From the NCBI GenBank assembly GCA_051453625.1, contig JBOZIK010000001.1, positions 129,261,452 through 129,325,451 on the forward strand: DNA of 64,000 nt, written 5' to 3'. Below the pieces are notes generated by a model, which worked only from the letters and a program-made list of their open reading frames with translations, searched no databases and was not told where the DNA came from. The stretch comes from Welwitschia mirabilis. Lineage: Eukaryota; Gnetophyta; Gnetopsida; Welwitschiales. Made by a program: the position numbers and the translations under genes. Of the stretch, positions 34,819 through 47,322 are shown piece after piece. How positions within the stretch are numbered: position 1 is the first letter of the stretch; every line of letters begins with the position of its first letter.

Positions 34819-36214
34819 TCTAGTGTATCTTTTAGAGATAGAATTTGCAAATGAAAATAAAATTTGGTAAATGAAAATGTCATATGAAAATAAAGCTCTA
34901 CTCAAGCTCCTTCATTTACAGAACGTAAGTATTCTTAATAAGAATATCATGTAGAAGAACTACCATCTAGAGGTGAAGGAACATTAAGAGAAGAAGGATA
35001 TTAAGAAAGATGTAAAGGTAAAAAAGAATGGGTTTTATCTATTTATTGCATTAGGTTTATAAAATGGTATAGTACAATATGAGGGCAATGTATGTATGAT
35101 ATCCATAAATGACAAAATTTCTTAGAAGAATGAAATTCATAATTATATAATAATAATGTAATACACTGAGATATCTTTTATCACCATAGCCTAATAGGAA
35201 ATAAAGACATTATTAGAAGTTTAAATCATAATATTTTTTATCATTATTATATTATATTTTAAAGAATGATTAATTTCGTCTTTGAAGGTGGAACTATGCA
35301 TGATGTTATTATGTGCAATGTTTCTATCTGATAATTATCATGTTTATTATTATCCAGCTTGAACTTATAATTCTATTATATAATCTATTAAATTATTAGT
35401 AATAAGATTTGAATAATTCATGTATTTCCATTTTAAGTTGATATATACATTAACTTTGAAATTTCATTACTACCTCTAATAATGTTATTATTCAACATTA
35501 TATTTATTATTATTTTATTTTACATGATAGTGACATACCAAACTATATCACTATCTCAAACATTTTCCTAGTAAGAGACTTAAAATGTACTTTAAGTTAA
35601 TAATGTTTAATATTATTACATTGAACTTTCTTTTAGGACTTTCAAAATGTTAATTTTATTATGAAAAGGATGATTTAATGATAAAGTTAAGGTTTTGTAA
35701 CTATGAAGCTCAACATTGTTGAGGTTTTTAACATATAACATCTTCTATTTTAAGAACCATTTAATAAATATTAATAGAATGGAAGGTAATAAGCTAGAAT
35801 AAAACATTATATTTTATCATTGAGTAGGCTTAAATTATATTTAATTTAAATATATTTTTAAATTATCATTTAAAGTTAAATATATTTAAGACCCTTTTAA
35901 ATGTGGAAAGACATAGTACAAGTACCTATTGCATATGCTTAATATTAGAGTTTTATAACACAACAATGGTTTCCATTTTAGATGATACTCAAGATGTTTC
36001 ATTGCATCTATAGTATTAATTGTAATATTCATTTACATGTACATGCTTTTTAATTTTTAATCCTTGATTTTAAATAGTTAACAATTATTTTTATAAAATC
36101 CTTTATAAAATTTTTAATGATTTTTCTATAGGAATACTCTTTTTAAAAATGAAATGCATGTCTTTTTGAAAATTTATTTTGGACTTGAAATTATAGGATG
36201 GATGATTTCTTAAC

Positions 36215-36268
36215 TTGAATCCCTTTGGTTATTATTCTAAAGAAGATGCCTTTGAGTTCTATCAAAGG
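36215..36268 (+). pseudogene. Short FAR1-like fragment, possible exon end
   Basis: NPFGYYSKEDAFEFYQR resembles the start of a FAR1-type DNA-binding domain, in which EEAFEFYN-like residues recur. It is followed at once by GGTAAG, a good splice-donor sequence. It is too short to be sure, and lies 86 bp before copia-2. Confidence 0.25.
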
Positions 36269-36349
36269 TAAGAATAATATGGATTTATCTCAATGGTTTA
36301 TAATAGTATTATTGATTTTAGTTCTTAAATAATTATAAATTATATAGTA

Positions 36350-36354
36350 ATAAG
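36350..36354. repeat. Left target-site duplication of copia-2 (ATAAG)
   Basis: Matches ATAAG at 55,763-55,767. Confidence 0.85.
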
Positions 36355-36754
36355 TGTTGGAAAATTTAGTTTTAATGATTTCACTTGTCAAATATTTTGT
36401 ATCATTATGTAGATTTGTTAATACAAAGAACATCAAACCTTGATAAGCATCAGACAAAGATGAATCTTAAAAGATAAAATCTCATGAAATAAACTAGTTG
36501 ACAAAATACAAAATCAATCATCTGAAGACATCTTAAAAGTTGAAGACACCTTGAGTAAAAATGTCTAAGAACTTGAAGATGTCTTATATATACTAGAATT
36601 CAATCCACAGACTAAAAGATAACTACCTTATTAAAGACAACTGAGCTAAATATTGAACCCGATACAAATGAAAACATTAACATATTTGAAGATGTCTATA
36701 ATAAGCTGAAATAGGTAATAAAGTTAATTTAGTTTTTAACTAATATCTTAGATT
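36355..36754 (+). repeat. 5' LTR of copia-2, left piece (400 bp)
   Basis: Starts TGTTGGAAAATTTAG, the counterpart of 54,193 onwards (about 27 differences in the first 180 bases). It stops at AATATCTTAGATT where the CACTA element enters. It contains GAAGACATCTTAAAAG and GAAGATGTCTTAT words. Confidence 0.92.
36752..36754. repeat. Left target-site duplication of the CACTA element (ATT)
   Basis: ATT precedes the element and recurs at 47,320-47,322. The uninterrupted 3' LTR has a single ATT at this place (CTTACATTTCAAG). Confidence 0.85.
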
Positions 36755-36766
36755 TACTACAAGAAA

Positions 36767-37065
36767 TACAAGCTTTTAAGGCATTTCTAAAATGCCTTAA
36801 AAGGTCTTAAAAAATACCTTAAATGCTTTTAAGACGTTTCTTCATAAAACACTTTAAAAAAACCTTGCCTTAAAAGCCAATCAGCTTTTAAGGATTTTCT
36901 AGGGCGTTTTAATAAAAATGCCTCTAAAAGGCCTTTTAAGGCGTTTCTTTAAAAAAGTGCCTCAAACGGCTTTTAAGTCATTTCTCCAAAAAACTCCTTA
37001 ATAGGCCTTTAAGGTAGCCCGTCTTTTGAGACATTTTATCAAATAAATGCCTTAAAAGGCATCAC
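36767..37065. repeat. Left subterminal repeat block of the CACTA element
   Basis: About 20 half-sites related to CCTTAAAAGGC or TTTTAAGGC in both orientations, spaced 10-25 bp, several forming near-palindromes (GCCTTTTAAGGC, GCCTTAAAAGGC). Presumed binding sites for a TNPA-like protein. Confidence 0.8.
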
Positions 37066-38079
37066 TTGTGGGAAAAAATTATAAAATAAGCTAGGATTTC
37101 AAGTAGCACCAGGCCTTAAGATAAATAAACTTGAAACAAAATCTCAGTACAACTAATGTAATTTATCAAGTACTTCACAGAAGACATGTTTTTAAAAGAA
37201 ACACTATGAGCATGTCCATAGGAAGATCTTATGCGATTATTTGAGGCATGCTAATTTACTAAAGTAAAACTTGACATGATTATAAACAAAGAGGCTTACT
37301 TAAGATAAATATAATTAAAAATTTTCTAGATAATTAGGATTCTAAATATAGTTCCAATAATAAGAAAGGGTTAAAATACTCCAATACATACACATAGGAG
37401 CCCAAAAAAGTGAAGCCCCAAATTGCCAAATATGTTTATAGTTCTAGCTTTTTTGTGGCTAATCTTGTGGCTTGGGTTGTTAGGAATCATAACCAAAATG
37501 CTTTATTAAATCTTTAGTACTTAAAAGGTTGTGAAGATGGGCATGATTTCTTGGAAGCAGGACTTCTCTATGTTAGCTTTAGGTGGTATGATCAACAGAG
37601 AGAATGCAAGTGAAATAAAGGCAAATTTTACAATGTGCAAGTTAGCTTCAACTCATTTTATAAGTTGTGAAAAGTGGTATGATCAATAGAGAGAATACCC
37701 ATGAAGAGTAACTTATAAGAGTGCTAAATCACAATTACCTCTCTTCATTATAGTTTTGAGACTTAAATACCTAAACTTTTTAAGTTTCATAAATAAAGTG
37801 ACTCAAAGAGTGGCTAAGTAGTTAAACTTAGTACCATAGTTGCATTTATGTTATTATGCATGTTTTGTTGTACTAATGTTTGTTAGGCTTGGGATTGTGT
37901 AATTCGCAAAAAAGATGAAAAATATATTTGACATCTTTGATGACTCCACTATAGAAATATGAATATATTCTAAAATTGAGTATGACACATTAAAAATACA
38001 ACCAACGGTTTTTCTAAAACTTCTAACATCTTTAGGATTTTTAGATGGATAGACTTCTATAATCATGAGCATATTCTGT
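37066..38079. other. CACTA interior; small duplication, no gene recognised
   Basis: A 25-base word beginning GTGGTATGATCAACAGAGAG at 37,586 recurs with changes at 37,674. The minus-strand 72-codon frame 38,072-37,854 has no motif I recognise. Confidence 0.4.
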
Positions 38080-38640
38080 TAGCGACTAGCTCGCTATCTA
38101 CTCTCAGTGTTACTACTTGTTTTCTCAATGGTCGTCTCTACAGATTTTAGATTAATAATGCTTTTACTCATAGATATGCATAAAGCTTTGTGAAAGTTCA
38201 GAAAAATCAGCTGGTCCTTCTTCTTTGATGCTCCATGATGCAGCCAATTTTTTAGTCCTAGTTCATAACTTTAACACTGAGCTACAACTGCAAATAACTA
38301 GGCTGACTGCACTTTTCTGTGCTTTTGCGAGAACTGCTGCCATTGCTTTCAGTTTACTTAACACATTACAAGCTAATATTTTTATCATTTAATCATTGAA
38401 TTAAAGATTATATTATGAGTATCACATGTCCAGATGCTATACTTACTCTTTATACTAGTTTGTAACTTTTCTATCTTAGAAACAACAACATCTTGTATCC
38501 CTGGAAGTGCACTCAAATTAAAAGACTATGAAGTCTAGGGTATTAGTAAATTTGGTGAAGAATGAGAATCTTATTAAAGAGAACCTCTGAGTGAAGAATA
38601 AGATGGATACACTAGAAGCACTAGAAGATGTCAGGGGGTA
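38080..38640. other. Less AT-rich island inside CACTA, possible captured host exons
   Basis: Base composition rises clearly here. A plus frame is open for about 73 codons (38,170-38,390: AGPSSLMLHDAANFLVLVHN, then ELQLQITRLTALFCAF). The opposite strand also gives protein-like pieces (AMAAVLAKAQKSAVS; SWSIKEEGPADFSELSQSFM; ALPGIQDVVVSKIEKLQT). These could be decayed exons on either strand, consistent with the known habit of CACTA elements to capture gene fragments. I recognise no family. Confidence 0.35.
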
Positions 38641-39766
38641 CTACAGTAATAGGATTTTCTAGCTAAATTCCTATAAGATGTTGGGCATGTGCCATCTTAG
38701 TAGACATTTCATCCAAGTCTTATATATGAGAGAACTCTAAAGGATAATCTTCATATATAGTGCCATCTTAGTAGACATTATTATGAACGAATGTTTGTTG
38801 CATAATTTTTTAATTGAAAGCATATTAAGAGAAATTTTTCGCAGGTAGTCAAACTGTAAAAGACAAAAAATATATTTTAGGTCTGGTGACCATTAAAAAA
38901 ACTCATTCAGTCATCAATACATATCATATAGTATGATGGGTTAGTTTTCTTTTTTCAATTCTATAGTTTTTCAATTTCTCTTTATATATGTCTATGAATC
39001 CATGACATAATCCGATAAAGGATAACTAATAATGGATATACATAGTTGTTGCTTTTACAATCTCTGTGTAAGATCCTTCCAACAAAACCTACATGTACTT
39101 GAAAAGGAGATCAAAGAATAGCTTTTTCTTTTAATCATAAAATAGCAGATACACCTATATTTAGAACATGACTATAATATTATATATTATTATCTAAGTT
39201 TATAGAAAAAATATTATATTTATATGAGTAATCAACTTGTAAGATGTTCAATACCAAAAAACATATCTCTTGATAAAATCTAGTGATTTTTATGAGCTGA
39301 TTTTTAGTTTTTTTTTTTTAATTGAGTTCTAATGTGATCATTAAATATGTAGATATTCATTCAGAAATAGTATATGTTCATGTATTTATCCATAGACAAA
39401 TTTTGATTACCTATGATCATATGATGCCATTAAGTTTAATATTTTAAGGATTTTATTCATGATTTTAAAGAAGGCAAGTAATTTGGTTAGGAATGAAGTG
39501 GCTTATTGACTTCTTCATGTAAAATCCACCACTTTAATAATTTTAAAATGAAAAATTTTAAGGTAATAAAAGAGTCAAATCCCAGAGCTACAAGGTCACT
39601 GAGTCATCTGTATCAGCCAAGAGTTGAAAAATTCCAAGTTGTTTCATTGGTTTACAAATATGCATGTCTTATTTAATACTAAATTAAGTTCTCTCTCATC
39701 CTCCAGTGTTTGCTTCTTCCCTTCTTTTTAGTAACCACTAACATAACCAAAACATAGTACAAAGGG
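38641..39766. other. CACTA interior; no gene seen
   Basis: Anonymous sequence without a supportable ORF. Confidence 0.35.
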
Positions 39767-41413
39767 TTTCATTGGCTTCAAGATTCATGTTTGTTCTTGT
39801 TTTTTAATCATCATATTATATTATTTAATGTAATATTGAAATTCTCATAAATGAAGCAAAGATATCATGGATGAAATTAGTTTTGTAAATACTAGAGTTT
39901 TGCTTCTTTCTCAGAAGTTAATTCATGGGAGATGTGCCACACTCCTCCCAGAAAACCTATGATAGCCTTTGCCGATTTGCTTGCTTACATAAAAAAACAT
40001 GCTAGCCCTTGTTGACTGAGATGTTTAACCCCTAAATATCTGTCTTATCTCTATCTATGATTATATAGAAGGACTTCAACCCAAAACAATAAAACTCATG
40101 ACTTCTGTATTCATTCAAAGTTTTAAATAAAGGTGAAATGTATTTATAGATCATATCTATTTCCTAACTTGCAAAGGACATCAGGTGTTTTTCCCCCCTT
40201 AAAATTGATTGGACAAATAAAGAGGGTTGTTTAAGTCAAATATATTGAAAAGAATAGATTGATATATGGTTTTTGATCAGAAAGAGGACACTAAGAAATA
40301 ATATGATAAATTGTATGAGCCCTTTCAATAGAAGACAATCAGATGAGCAAAGAGGAACCTTTGATTTTGAGATGGCACAACTTATTATGAGAGGTTGAAG
40401 ACCATGGATAAAGCCAATGAGATTGCCATCTATTACACAAGCCATTGTAGTAGTGGACCTGTCATTTTACCATCTGTATCTGAAAGTGAAATTATATAAA
40501 TTTGGTCATAATTAATTCCACATTCAAGGTCCTTACATNNNNNNNNNNNNNNNNNNNNNNNNNNNNNNNNNNNNNNNNNNNNNNNNNNNNNNNNNNNNNN
40601 NNNNNNNNNNNNNNNNNNNNNNNNNNNNNNNNNNNNNNTTTCATTTGCTTCAAGATTCATGTTTATCCTTATTTCTTAATAATCATGTTATATTATTTAA
40701 TGTAATCTTGAAATTATCATAAATGAATCAAAGATATCATGGATGAAATTGGTTTTGTAAATACTATAGCATATAGCTTTTTTTCCTTTCTCAAAAGTTA
40801 ATTCATGGGAGCTGTGCCACACTCCTTATAGAATACCTATGATAGCTTTTGCCAATTTGCTTGCTTACATAAAAATGTAAGATAGCCCTTACCAATAGAG
40901 GTGTTTCACCCCTAAATATCTATCTTGTCTATGTCTATGATTATATTTAAGGATTTTAACCCAAAACATTAAAACTCATGACTTTTGTATTCATTAAAAG
41001 TTTTAAACAAAGGTAGAATGTATTTATAAATCATATCTATTACCTGACTTACAAAGGACACCAGATGTTTTTTCCCTTAAAATTGGTTGGACAAATAAAG
41101 ATGGTTATCTGAGTTAAATATATTGAAAAGAATAGATTGAGATATGGTTTTTGGTCAGAAAGAGGACTCTAAGAAATAATATGACAAATTGGATAAGACC
41201 TTTTAATAGAAGATAATTGAATTAGAAAAGAGAAACCTTTGATATTCAGGTGGCATAACTTATTGTGAGAGTTTGAAGACCATGGATAAAGCCAATGAGA
41301 TTGCCATCTGTCACATAAGCCATTGTAGTAGTAGGTCTATCATTTTACCATCTATATTTGAAAGTGAAATTATATAAATCTAGTCATAATCAATTACACA
41401 TTCAAGGTCCTTA
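39767..41413. repeat. Diverged tandem duplication (about 772 and 775 bp) inside CACTA
   Basis: 39,767-40,538 and 40,639-41,413 align along their whole length, from TTTCATTGGCTTCAAGATTC / TTTCATTTGCTTCAAGATTC to TTCAAGGTCCTTA, at roughly 85 % by eye. A 100-N gap sits exactly at the junction. Differences are spread out, so this is a real old duplication rather than one sequence assembled twice. A frame near 40,390 / 41,270 (LKTMDKANEIAI) is kept in both copies. Confidence 0.85.
40539..40638. other. Assembly gap, 100 N
   Basis: Round-number gap at the junction of the tandem duplication; real length unknown. Confidence 0.99.
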
Positions 41414-44400
41414 GCTAATACATATTTTCCCAAGTCTCAATTGGAGTTATCATGGATAGGAAAAGGGTTAGAAATCTGCCTTTTAACAAGGAGGATTTTG
41501 AATTTAGAACCTTTCCATCAAAATAAATGGATTAGATGTAGTAATGATGGGTTATCCAAGTAAGAAAGGATGAAGACTAGTGGTAGTGAAATGGGTTTAA
41601 GTTTTGAAAATAGTAAACTATTGATTGTGCTTTTATAATGTAATAAACTCAATTGAAGTCTATTACAAATTTTCACCTATTTCAAAATGGTGCACTTAAT
41701 GTAAGTTTTTAATATTCTAGGTGTGAATACTAGGGAAGCTATGAGCACTTGCTGTTTAGATCCTAGGCCTGTTAAAACCACATATTGGTTTTTATTTGGC
41801 TAAATAAAACTAGTAATCTTAGTAAGTGTCATGTAATACATATTAAAACTTCTAGAACATAACGAGATAGTTTTCAGAAATTTTACTTTTCTAAAGAGAA
41901 TTCAAATCTTATTTTACTATTTAATTCATACATGGTGTCCAATAATCCCTATTGCATTAATACTTCCATGCTTCTGTCATCTATGAATTAACCTAATTAA
42001 CCACTCAATTATATAGCTTTAGCATTATCGTTGGGGGTATTGAACTAATAAAAAGGCATATTACAGTTGTACAATCAAACATTCAACTATGGTTGGATGG
42101 GATAGTAAGTACGTAAAAATAATAACAATATCTTGAAGATGCATTTTTAATGATCGATATCCTATTTTAGACACCAGAAGAAGTGAATCAAAAGAAAAAC
42201 ATATTGATATGCACCATATTACAGAAGCAGGGTAGTGAAAAATAGCACATCCATGTGTGAGGCTATTTTTCTTATTAACAAACTAATCAATTCATTTAAA
42301 GGCACCACATTTACTTAGAAGTTTCTAAAAGCTCTGGATTTTCTGTAATAGATGATAAGAGCATAAGAATGGAAAGGAAGTTATTGCAACACAGAACATG
42401 ACCTTATGTTGTACAAGGCTTAAGGAGTCATGTACGCTATGTTTTCTAAAGGTCTAACATTGGATGTTTTTTGTTTTTTTAAACATACCAAGGGAACTAT
42501 TGGACATTCATTAACAAGTTTTAGACATTTTTTATGTACTTATTTTCATATCTTTGAATAAGTCAAAGATTATAATTAAAGATCAACTTTTACCCCATCT
42601 CACTATCAAGAAGAAGAGTACAATTAAGATTTAGTAAGTCTCACAAATTGGATCTAAGCAAAATGATAAACTTCTTCTATTAGATGATATAGCACATCAA
42701 AAATATAAGCATTTCAAATGTTATTAAGTAAAATAAAGGTAATAAAGATCAAGCAAACCACCTATTATTAATTTCATAGTTTTGCTACTAGTTCTCTTTA
42801 CTATAAAAGCAAACACAAGATCTCAATAGAGTTGGAATATTACAGATCTTGAAAGTATATGATAGAGTAAAATGTCCAATTGCAGGGAAGTAAGAAGTGG
42901 CATAATGTTCTCTCATCAAATAAAACTAAATATTTTTGCAAGGTTACATATATTTATGCATAAAACTTTTTCTCTTTATATTTTAGGTTGTCAATAATGT
43001 GAAATAAGTACTCTAATGTTGTACATAATAAAATAGAACTAGGAATAGAATTTTTCCTTATAATAAAATTGGATACATCAATTTAAATAAATAATGAATA
43101 ACCAAATAAAAACTTGTCTTTAACTTGAAAATGATGAAATTTCATTTGACACACTTCAGAATCAAGCCTATTAGGTGTGACCAAGAGTTCAAAACCCTAG
43201 TTTATCCTGATGCATTACCTAAATTACATAATGGACTATATATATAATTTTCATCCACAATTTCCATCCTATCAATATGAATTTCCCATTTCAACATAGA
43301 TATAGAAGGCTTTTTTAACCAACACTTCAAAAATCTAGTCTATCTTGACGCTTTACCTTACATATGCATTATCATCATCTTTGTCTAAGATTTCCATCCT
43401 AGAAATATGAACTTCCTGCTTTGAAATAGATATATCAAGGTTCTTTGACCAGAAGCATGTGTAATGCTCAACCAAATCATCTCTATCATGTAGCCTCATA
43501 TGCCTCTTAATCTGGCACTATGTTCTATGAATTTGAAAAAGAAATTCCCTTTATGGAAATTATACAAATTAAATAAATTGCATGCCTTTTTAACAATAAA
43601 ATAAAACCCACATATCAAAAAGAAAACAAAAAGGCATAAGAAGATAAAAAAAGCTCAGAAGAAAAAATTGAAAATTTTTGCTAGGAATGGGCTTCATTTC
43701 ACCTATTGTAAAAAAGTAGGTATACAAATTAAATCTGCATGCCTTAACAATTGAAGGCTATTCTCAATAACTTTGATCATCAAAGTGAAAAAGAAAATGA
43801 AACTCAATTACAAGCATTGGGTAGCTATAAGTAAGTATTCATGTTATAAACTGAAGATAAGGAAATCCAGATTTGCTTGTACTTGTTCATTCTATAGATT
43901 ATAATATGGAAAACATCCAATTGAAATATGAAGATTACTCACAATATCATGACATTTTTGAAGAAGGGACAACATCTAATTTGAAACATCAGGAACAAGA
44001 AATGTCAAGGAAATACCAATAGTTTGGGATGTAGAGGAAGATACATTAACATTTCTTATTTGAATTTGCTTATCTATGATAATCTGATTTTGAGAAATAT
44101 ATTCCTCATTATTCAATCTAGATGTTACATGGAGTGATGTTCGCTTACATTGCTAGCTCTCGGTTCATCCAACTTCTTTAAAATAGACTTCAAGTATGCA
44201 TGCCCTTAGTTTTTAGTAATGTTTCACCTCCTGATAAAGCTACATCTTCTTGTGTTATGCTTAGAGTAGCTAAGTCCTTAACATCGTCTCTTGTAGACTT
44301 GAGTACCTCATTCTTGTTTAGTGATAAACTTTTCCTCTTTTATTGAGATGATTATTTAAACCATACTTTTACATTTGTCTTACTAAATAAGCTTTCATTC

Positions 44401-44581
44401 TTTACATAATTATATGTTACCTCAGCATTTGATCACTGCCTAAAGACAACTTGTGCAAAATTTATACTACAATATATTCTAGACCCTAAAACAAGAAACG
44501 ATTAAAAACATGTAAAATTCACTCTTAATTAAGCCTCTGATAGTAATGTAAAGCCTTGAAGGAATTTTAGGACAATTGTTA
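41414..44581. other. CACTA interior; no gene recognised
   Basis: A stretch of moderate composition without any stop-poor frame I can support. The expected place of a transposase gene in an autonomous element, but no TNP2-type motif was seen. Confidence 0.35.
43178..43450. repeat. Two-copy tandem repeat of about 130-138 bp
   Basis: GACCAAGAGTTCAAAACCCTAG (from 43,179) recurs as ACCAACACTTCAAAAATCTAG (43,318). TTTCCATCCTATCAATATGA (43,261) recurs as TTTCCATCCTAGAAATATGA near 43,390. A third head begins at about 43,446. The minus strand of each copy gives RMEI(V/L)D, which hints at former coding sequence. Confidence 0.6.
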
Positions 44582-45099
44582 NNNNNNNNNNNNNNNNNNN
44601 NNNNNNNNNNNNNNNNNNNNNNNNNNNNNNNNNNNNNNNNNNNNNNNNNNNNNNNNNNNNNNNNNNNNNNNNNNNNNNNNNNNNNNNNNNNNNNNNNNNN
44701 NNNNNNNNNNNNNNNNNNNNNNNNNNNNNNNNNNNNNNNNNNNNNNNNNNNNNNNNNNNNNNNNNNNNNNNNNNNNNNNNNNNNNNNNNNNNNNNNNNNN
44801 NNNNNNNNNNNNNNNNNNNNNNNNNNNNNNNNNNNNNNNNNNNNNNNNNNNNNNNNNNNNNNNNNNNNNNNNNNNNNNNNNNNNNNNNNNNNNNNNNNNN
44901 NNNNNNNNNNNNNNNNNNNNNNNNNNNNNNNNNNNNNNNNNNNNNNNNNNNNNNNNNNNNNNNNNNNNNNNNNNNNNNNNNNNNNNNNNNNNNNNNNNNN
45001 NNNNNNNNNNNNNNNNNNNNNNNNNNNNNNNNNNNNNNNNNNNNNNNNNNNNNNNNNNNNNNNNNNNNNNNNNNNNNNNNNNNNNNNNNNNNNNNNNNN
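44582..45099. other. Assembly gap, 518 N
   Basis: Run of N inside the CACTA element; flanks are not duplicates. Confidence 0.99.
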
Positions 45100-47119
45100 A
45101 TTTTCATATTTATTAAATGGAATAGGTGAAGTCTGAGAAAGGATTTTCTCAAACTTTACAAGTCCACATGCATTTGCTTATGAAATAAAGGATTCTTGGT
45201 ATATCTCTTTTAACTTTAGAGGTTCTTGTGCTTTTTATTTTGTGTTATCCTTGGGAATTTTTGATACTTTGTTAAGTTAATATCTTAACCTAGACTTTTC
45301 TAATGCTTTAGAATCCACATATCTCTATTTTCTTAAATGTTTTACAGAGGTTGAAACACTGTACTTATCATCCAACTTACGCTTGCAAGGTTTTTTTACT
45401 TTAAGATATTTATCAATAGCACTCTTGGATCCCTTAAGCATAGATTATTGCATTTTTATCTCTACTGGTGGAGAAGATTCACTTATTTCTAATTATTATA
45501 TAATTGAATAGGATATGAATAGCTAGTATCACCCAGAGAATCTAGAAATAGGAAATTTCAAATCTTCAACTCAACAATCTCAAGATTTAGTAATAAGTAA
45601 TTAATTAGCAAAACAGAATTAAATAGAAACTAATAAACAACAAGCAAAAATGAAACCTTTATCCAAGAATTTTTATTAATCATAAGACTAGGTACTTTCC
45701 ATGTCTCTAATGTCATATTTTCAATGAAATAGAATGGCCTTATAAAATAGTAATAAAAAAACTAGCCATAACTTATTCAAGATTAGGTTCTTGCTTAGAG
45801 GATTTTAACTATCAAAGTGCTTATCATTGCACTGACTCATCTAAGGTTATTTTAGTAACTATGTGAATTACATTATCAAAATAGAATATAATAATATTTA
45901 ATCTATAACTGAACTTACCACTTTCAAAGAAAATACTAGTAACAGAAGAGCATCAAGCATCTCTGGAGAGCCAAACAAGAAGAGGGTATTCACTTGGATC
46001 ACTTTCTAACTCTACAAAAAAAATGAAATAGTTGTTTGTCTTGTCTCATTAAGTGTCTAGTACCTAAAATCCAAGGAGACTCATCACTAAGTCAAAATGT
46101 TTTCAGTTAGAGGAGCTACAGATTAAGAAAATTACTACCTAGAATACGTAAGAGAAGAGAGAAACCCATCAAAGGTAAGAAGAATGTCCAGTTTGAAGGT
46201 ACTGGTGCTATAAAATAAGTTGCTTGGATCACAAAGACGATGCAACCTTTTACTAGGAGAATGTTTCTATAACAAAACATGATGTTTCTCAGTTCTTTAG
46301 GAATGGGTCAAAAAGCTTTCCCTTGAGTGTTCATTTCGAATAAGCATACTAGGTATATTCATAAACGTGGATGACATCAAACATGGTCATGATGCAATCA
46401 TAAACTTAGTGATAAGTGACAAACATTTGCCTCAGATTGTAAAAGTTAATTTGACAATATTACATCAACTTTTAAAAATTAAATTTTAAATGTAATTAAT
46501 TAGCAACATACCTAGAAAGATTGAAAAACCTGATGTCGATAGTTTTATATTCAAATGAAGAGTTCCTAGAGCTATGCAAATAATATCTTAGAGAGCCAAA
46601 ATTTAAGGTTTAGATTAAGGTTTGATGAAAAAAAAAGGAGCTAAAGAAGCACTTGGATTCTTGTAAGTTTAAGTGATGAAATCGATCATTTTGTAGCATT
46701 AGGATTTAAAAACCCTAATGTCCATAACATTAGGATTTCACATCATTCAACATTACTGAAAAATTTTTTCAGCATTCACAAAATGATTAATAGCATTTAT
46801 CATTACCGATAACATATGATTTTATAGAAAATTTGATCATGTAAATCTAGAATGTGAAGATGCACCAATAGAAAGCATCAATTATTTTCAAATGCATAAA
46901 ATTGAGAATAAGATCACTCTCCTAAATCATAAATCTAAATGTAAATTCCAAAAAGCTATTACTCCACTTGAAATATGCAAAGAATAGTAATAAAACCTTC
47001 ATATTCTTTCTCCTTACAAACTCTGTTGAGAAAATGTGATTTCACACAAAATTAACATTTGACAAAGAAGTCCTGCACTAAGAATGTTTTATTAAGCATA
47101 TGTGATATTAAAGAGATTA
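45100..47119. other. CACTA interior, right part; no gene recognised
   Basis: A plus-strand basic stretch near 46,140-46,200 (KRREKPIKGKKNVQFEGTG) is protein-like but short, and the frame breaks soon after. Confidence 0.35.
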
Positions 47120-47305
47120 AGCCATTTCCTTTTTAAATTCCTTAAAAAGTCAGATTATTTAAGGCATTCATTTGAATAAACACCTTAAAAACTCATAATT
47201 GCTCTTTACGACAGCTTTTTAAGGCATTTATTTACAAACGTCATAAAAGGATTTTTATTAGCTCCATTTTAAAATATTTATTGAAATAAATGTCTTAAAA
47301 TCCTA
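47120..47305. repeat. Right subterminal repeat block of the CACTA element
   Basis: CCTTAAAAA, TTTAAGGCATTCATTTGAATA, CACCTTAAAAAC, TTTTTAAGGCATTTATT and GTCTTAAAATCC mirror the left-end words. Confidence 0.75.
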
Positions 47306-47319
47306 CATTTCTAGTAGTT

Positions 47320-47322
47320 ATT
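47320..47322. repeat. Right target-site duplication of the CACTA element (ATT)
   Basis: Follows the right terminus CTAGTAGTT and is followed by TTAGGTGAGCTATGAA, the resumed LTR. Confidence 0.85.

Larger units (their letters stand above)
36755..47319. mobile_element. CACTA (En/Spm, CMC) DNA transposon inserted in copia-2 5' LTR
   Basis: The left end TACTACAAGAAAT and the reverse complement of the right end, AACTACTAGAAAT, are CACTACAAGAAA-type termini whose outermost base has mutated. The target duplication is ATT, 3 bp as expected. Subterminal blocks at both ends are packed with TTTTAAGGCATTT and GCCTTAAAAGGC words, typical of transposase-binding sites of this superfamily. Removing the element and one ATT restores continuity with the other LTR. 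Total length is 10,565 bp including 618 N. No transposase (TNP2/DUF4218-like) could be recognised inside, so this copy may be non-autonomous or too decayed. Confidence 0.93.
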
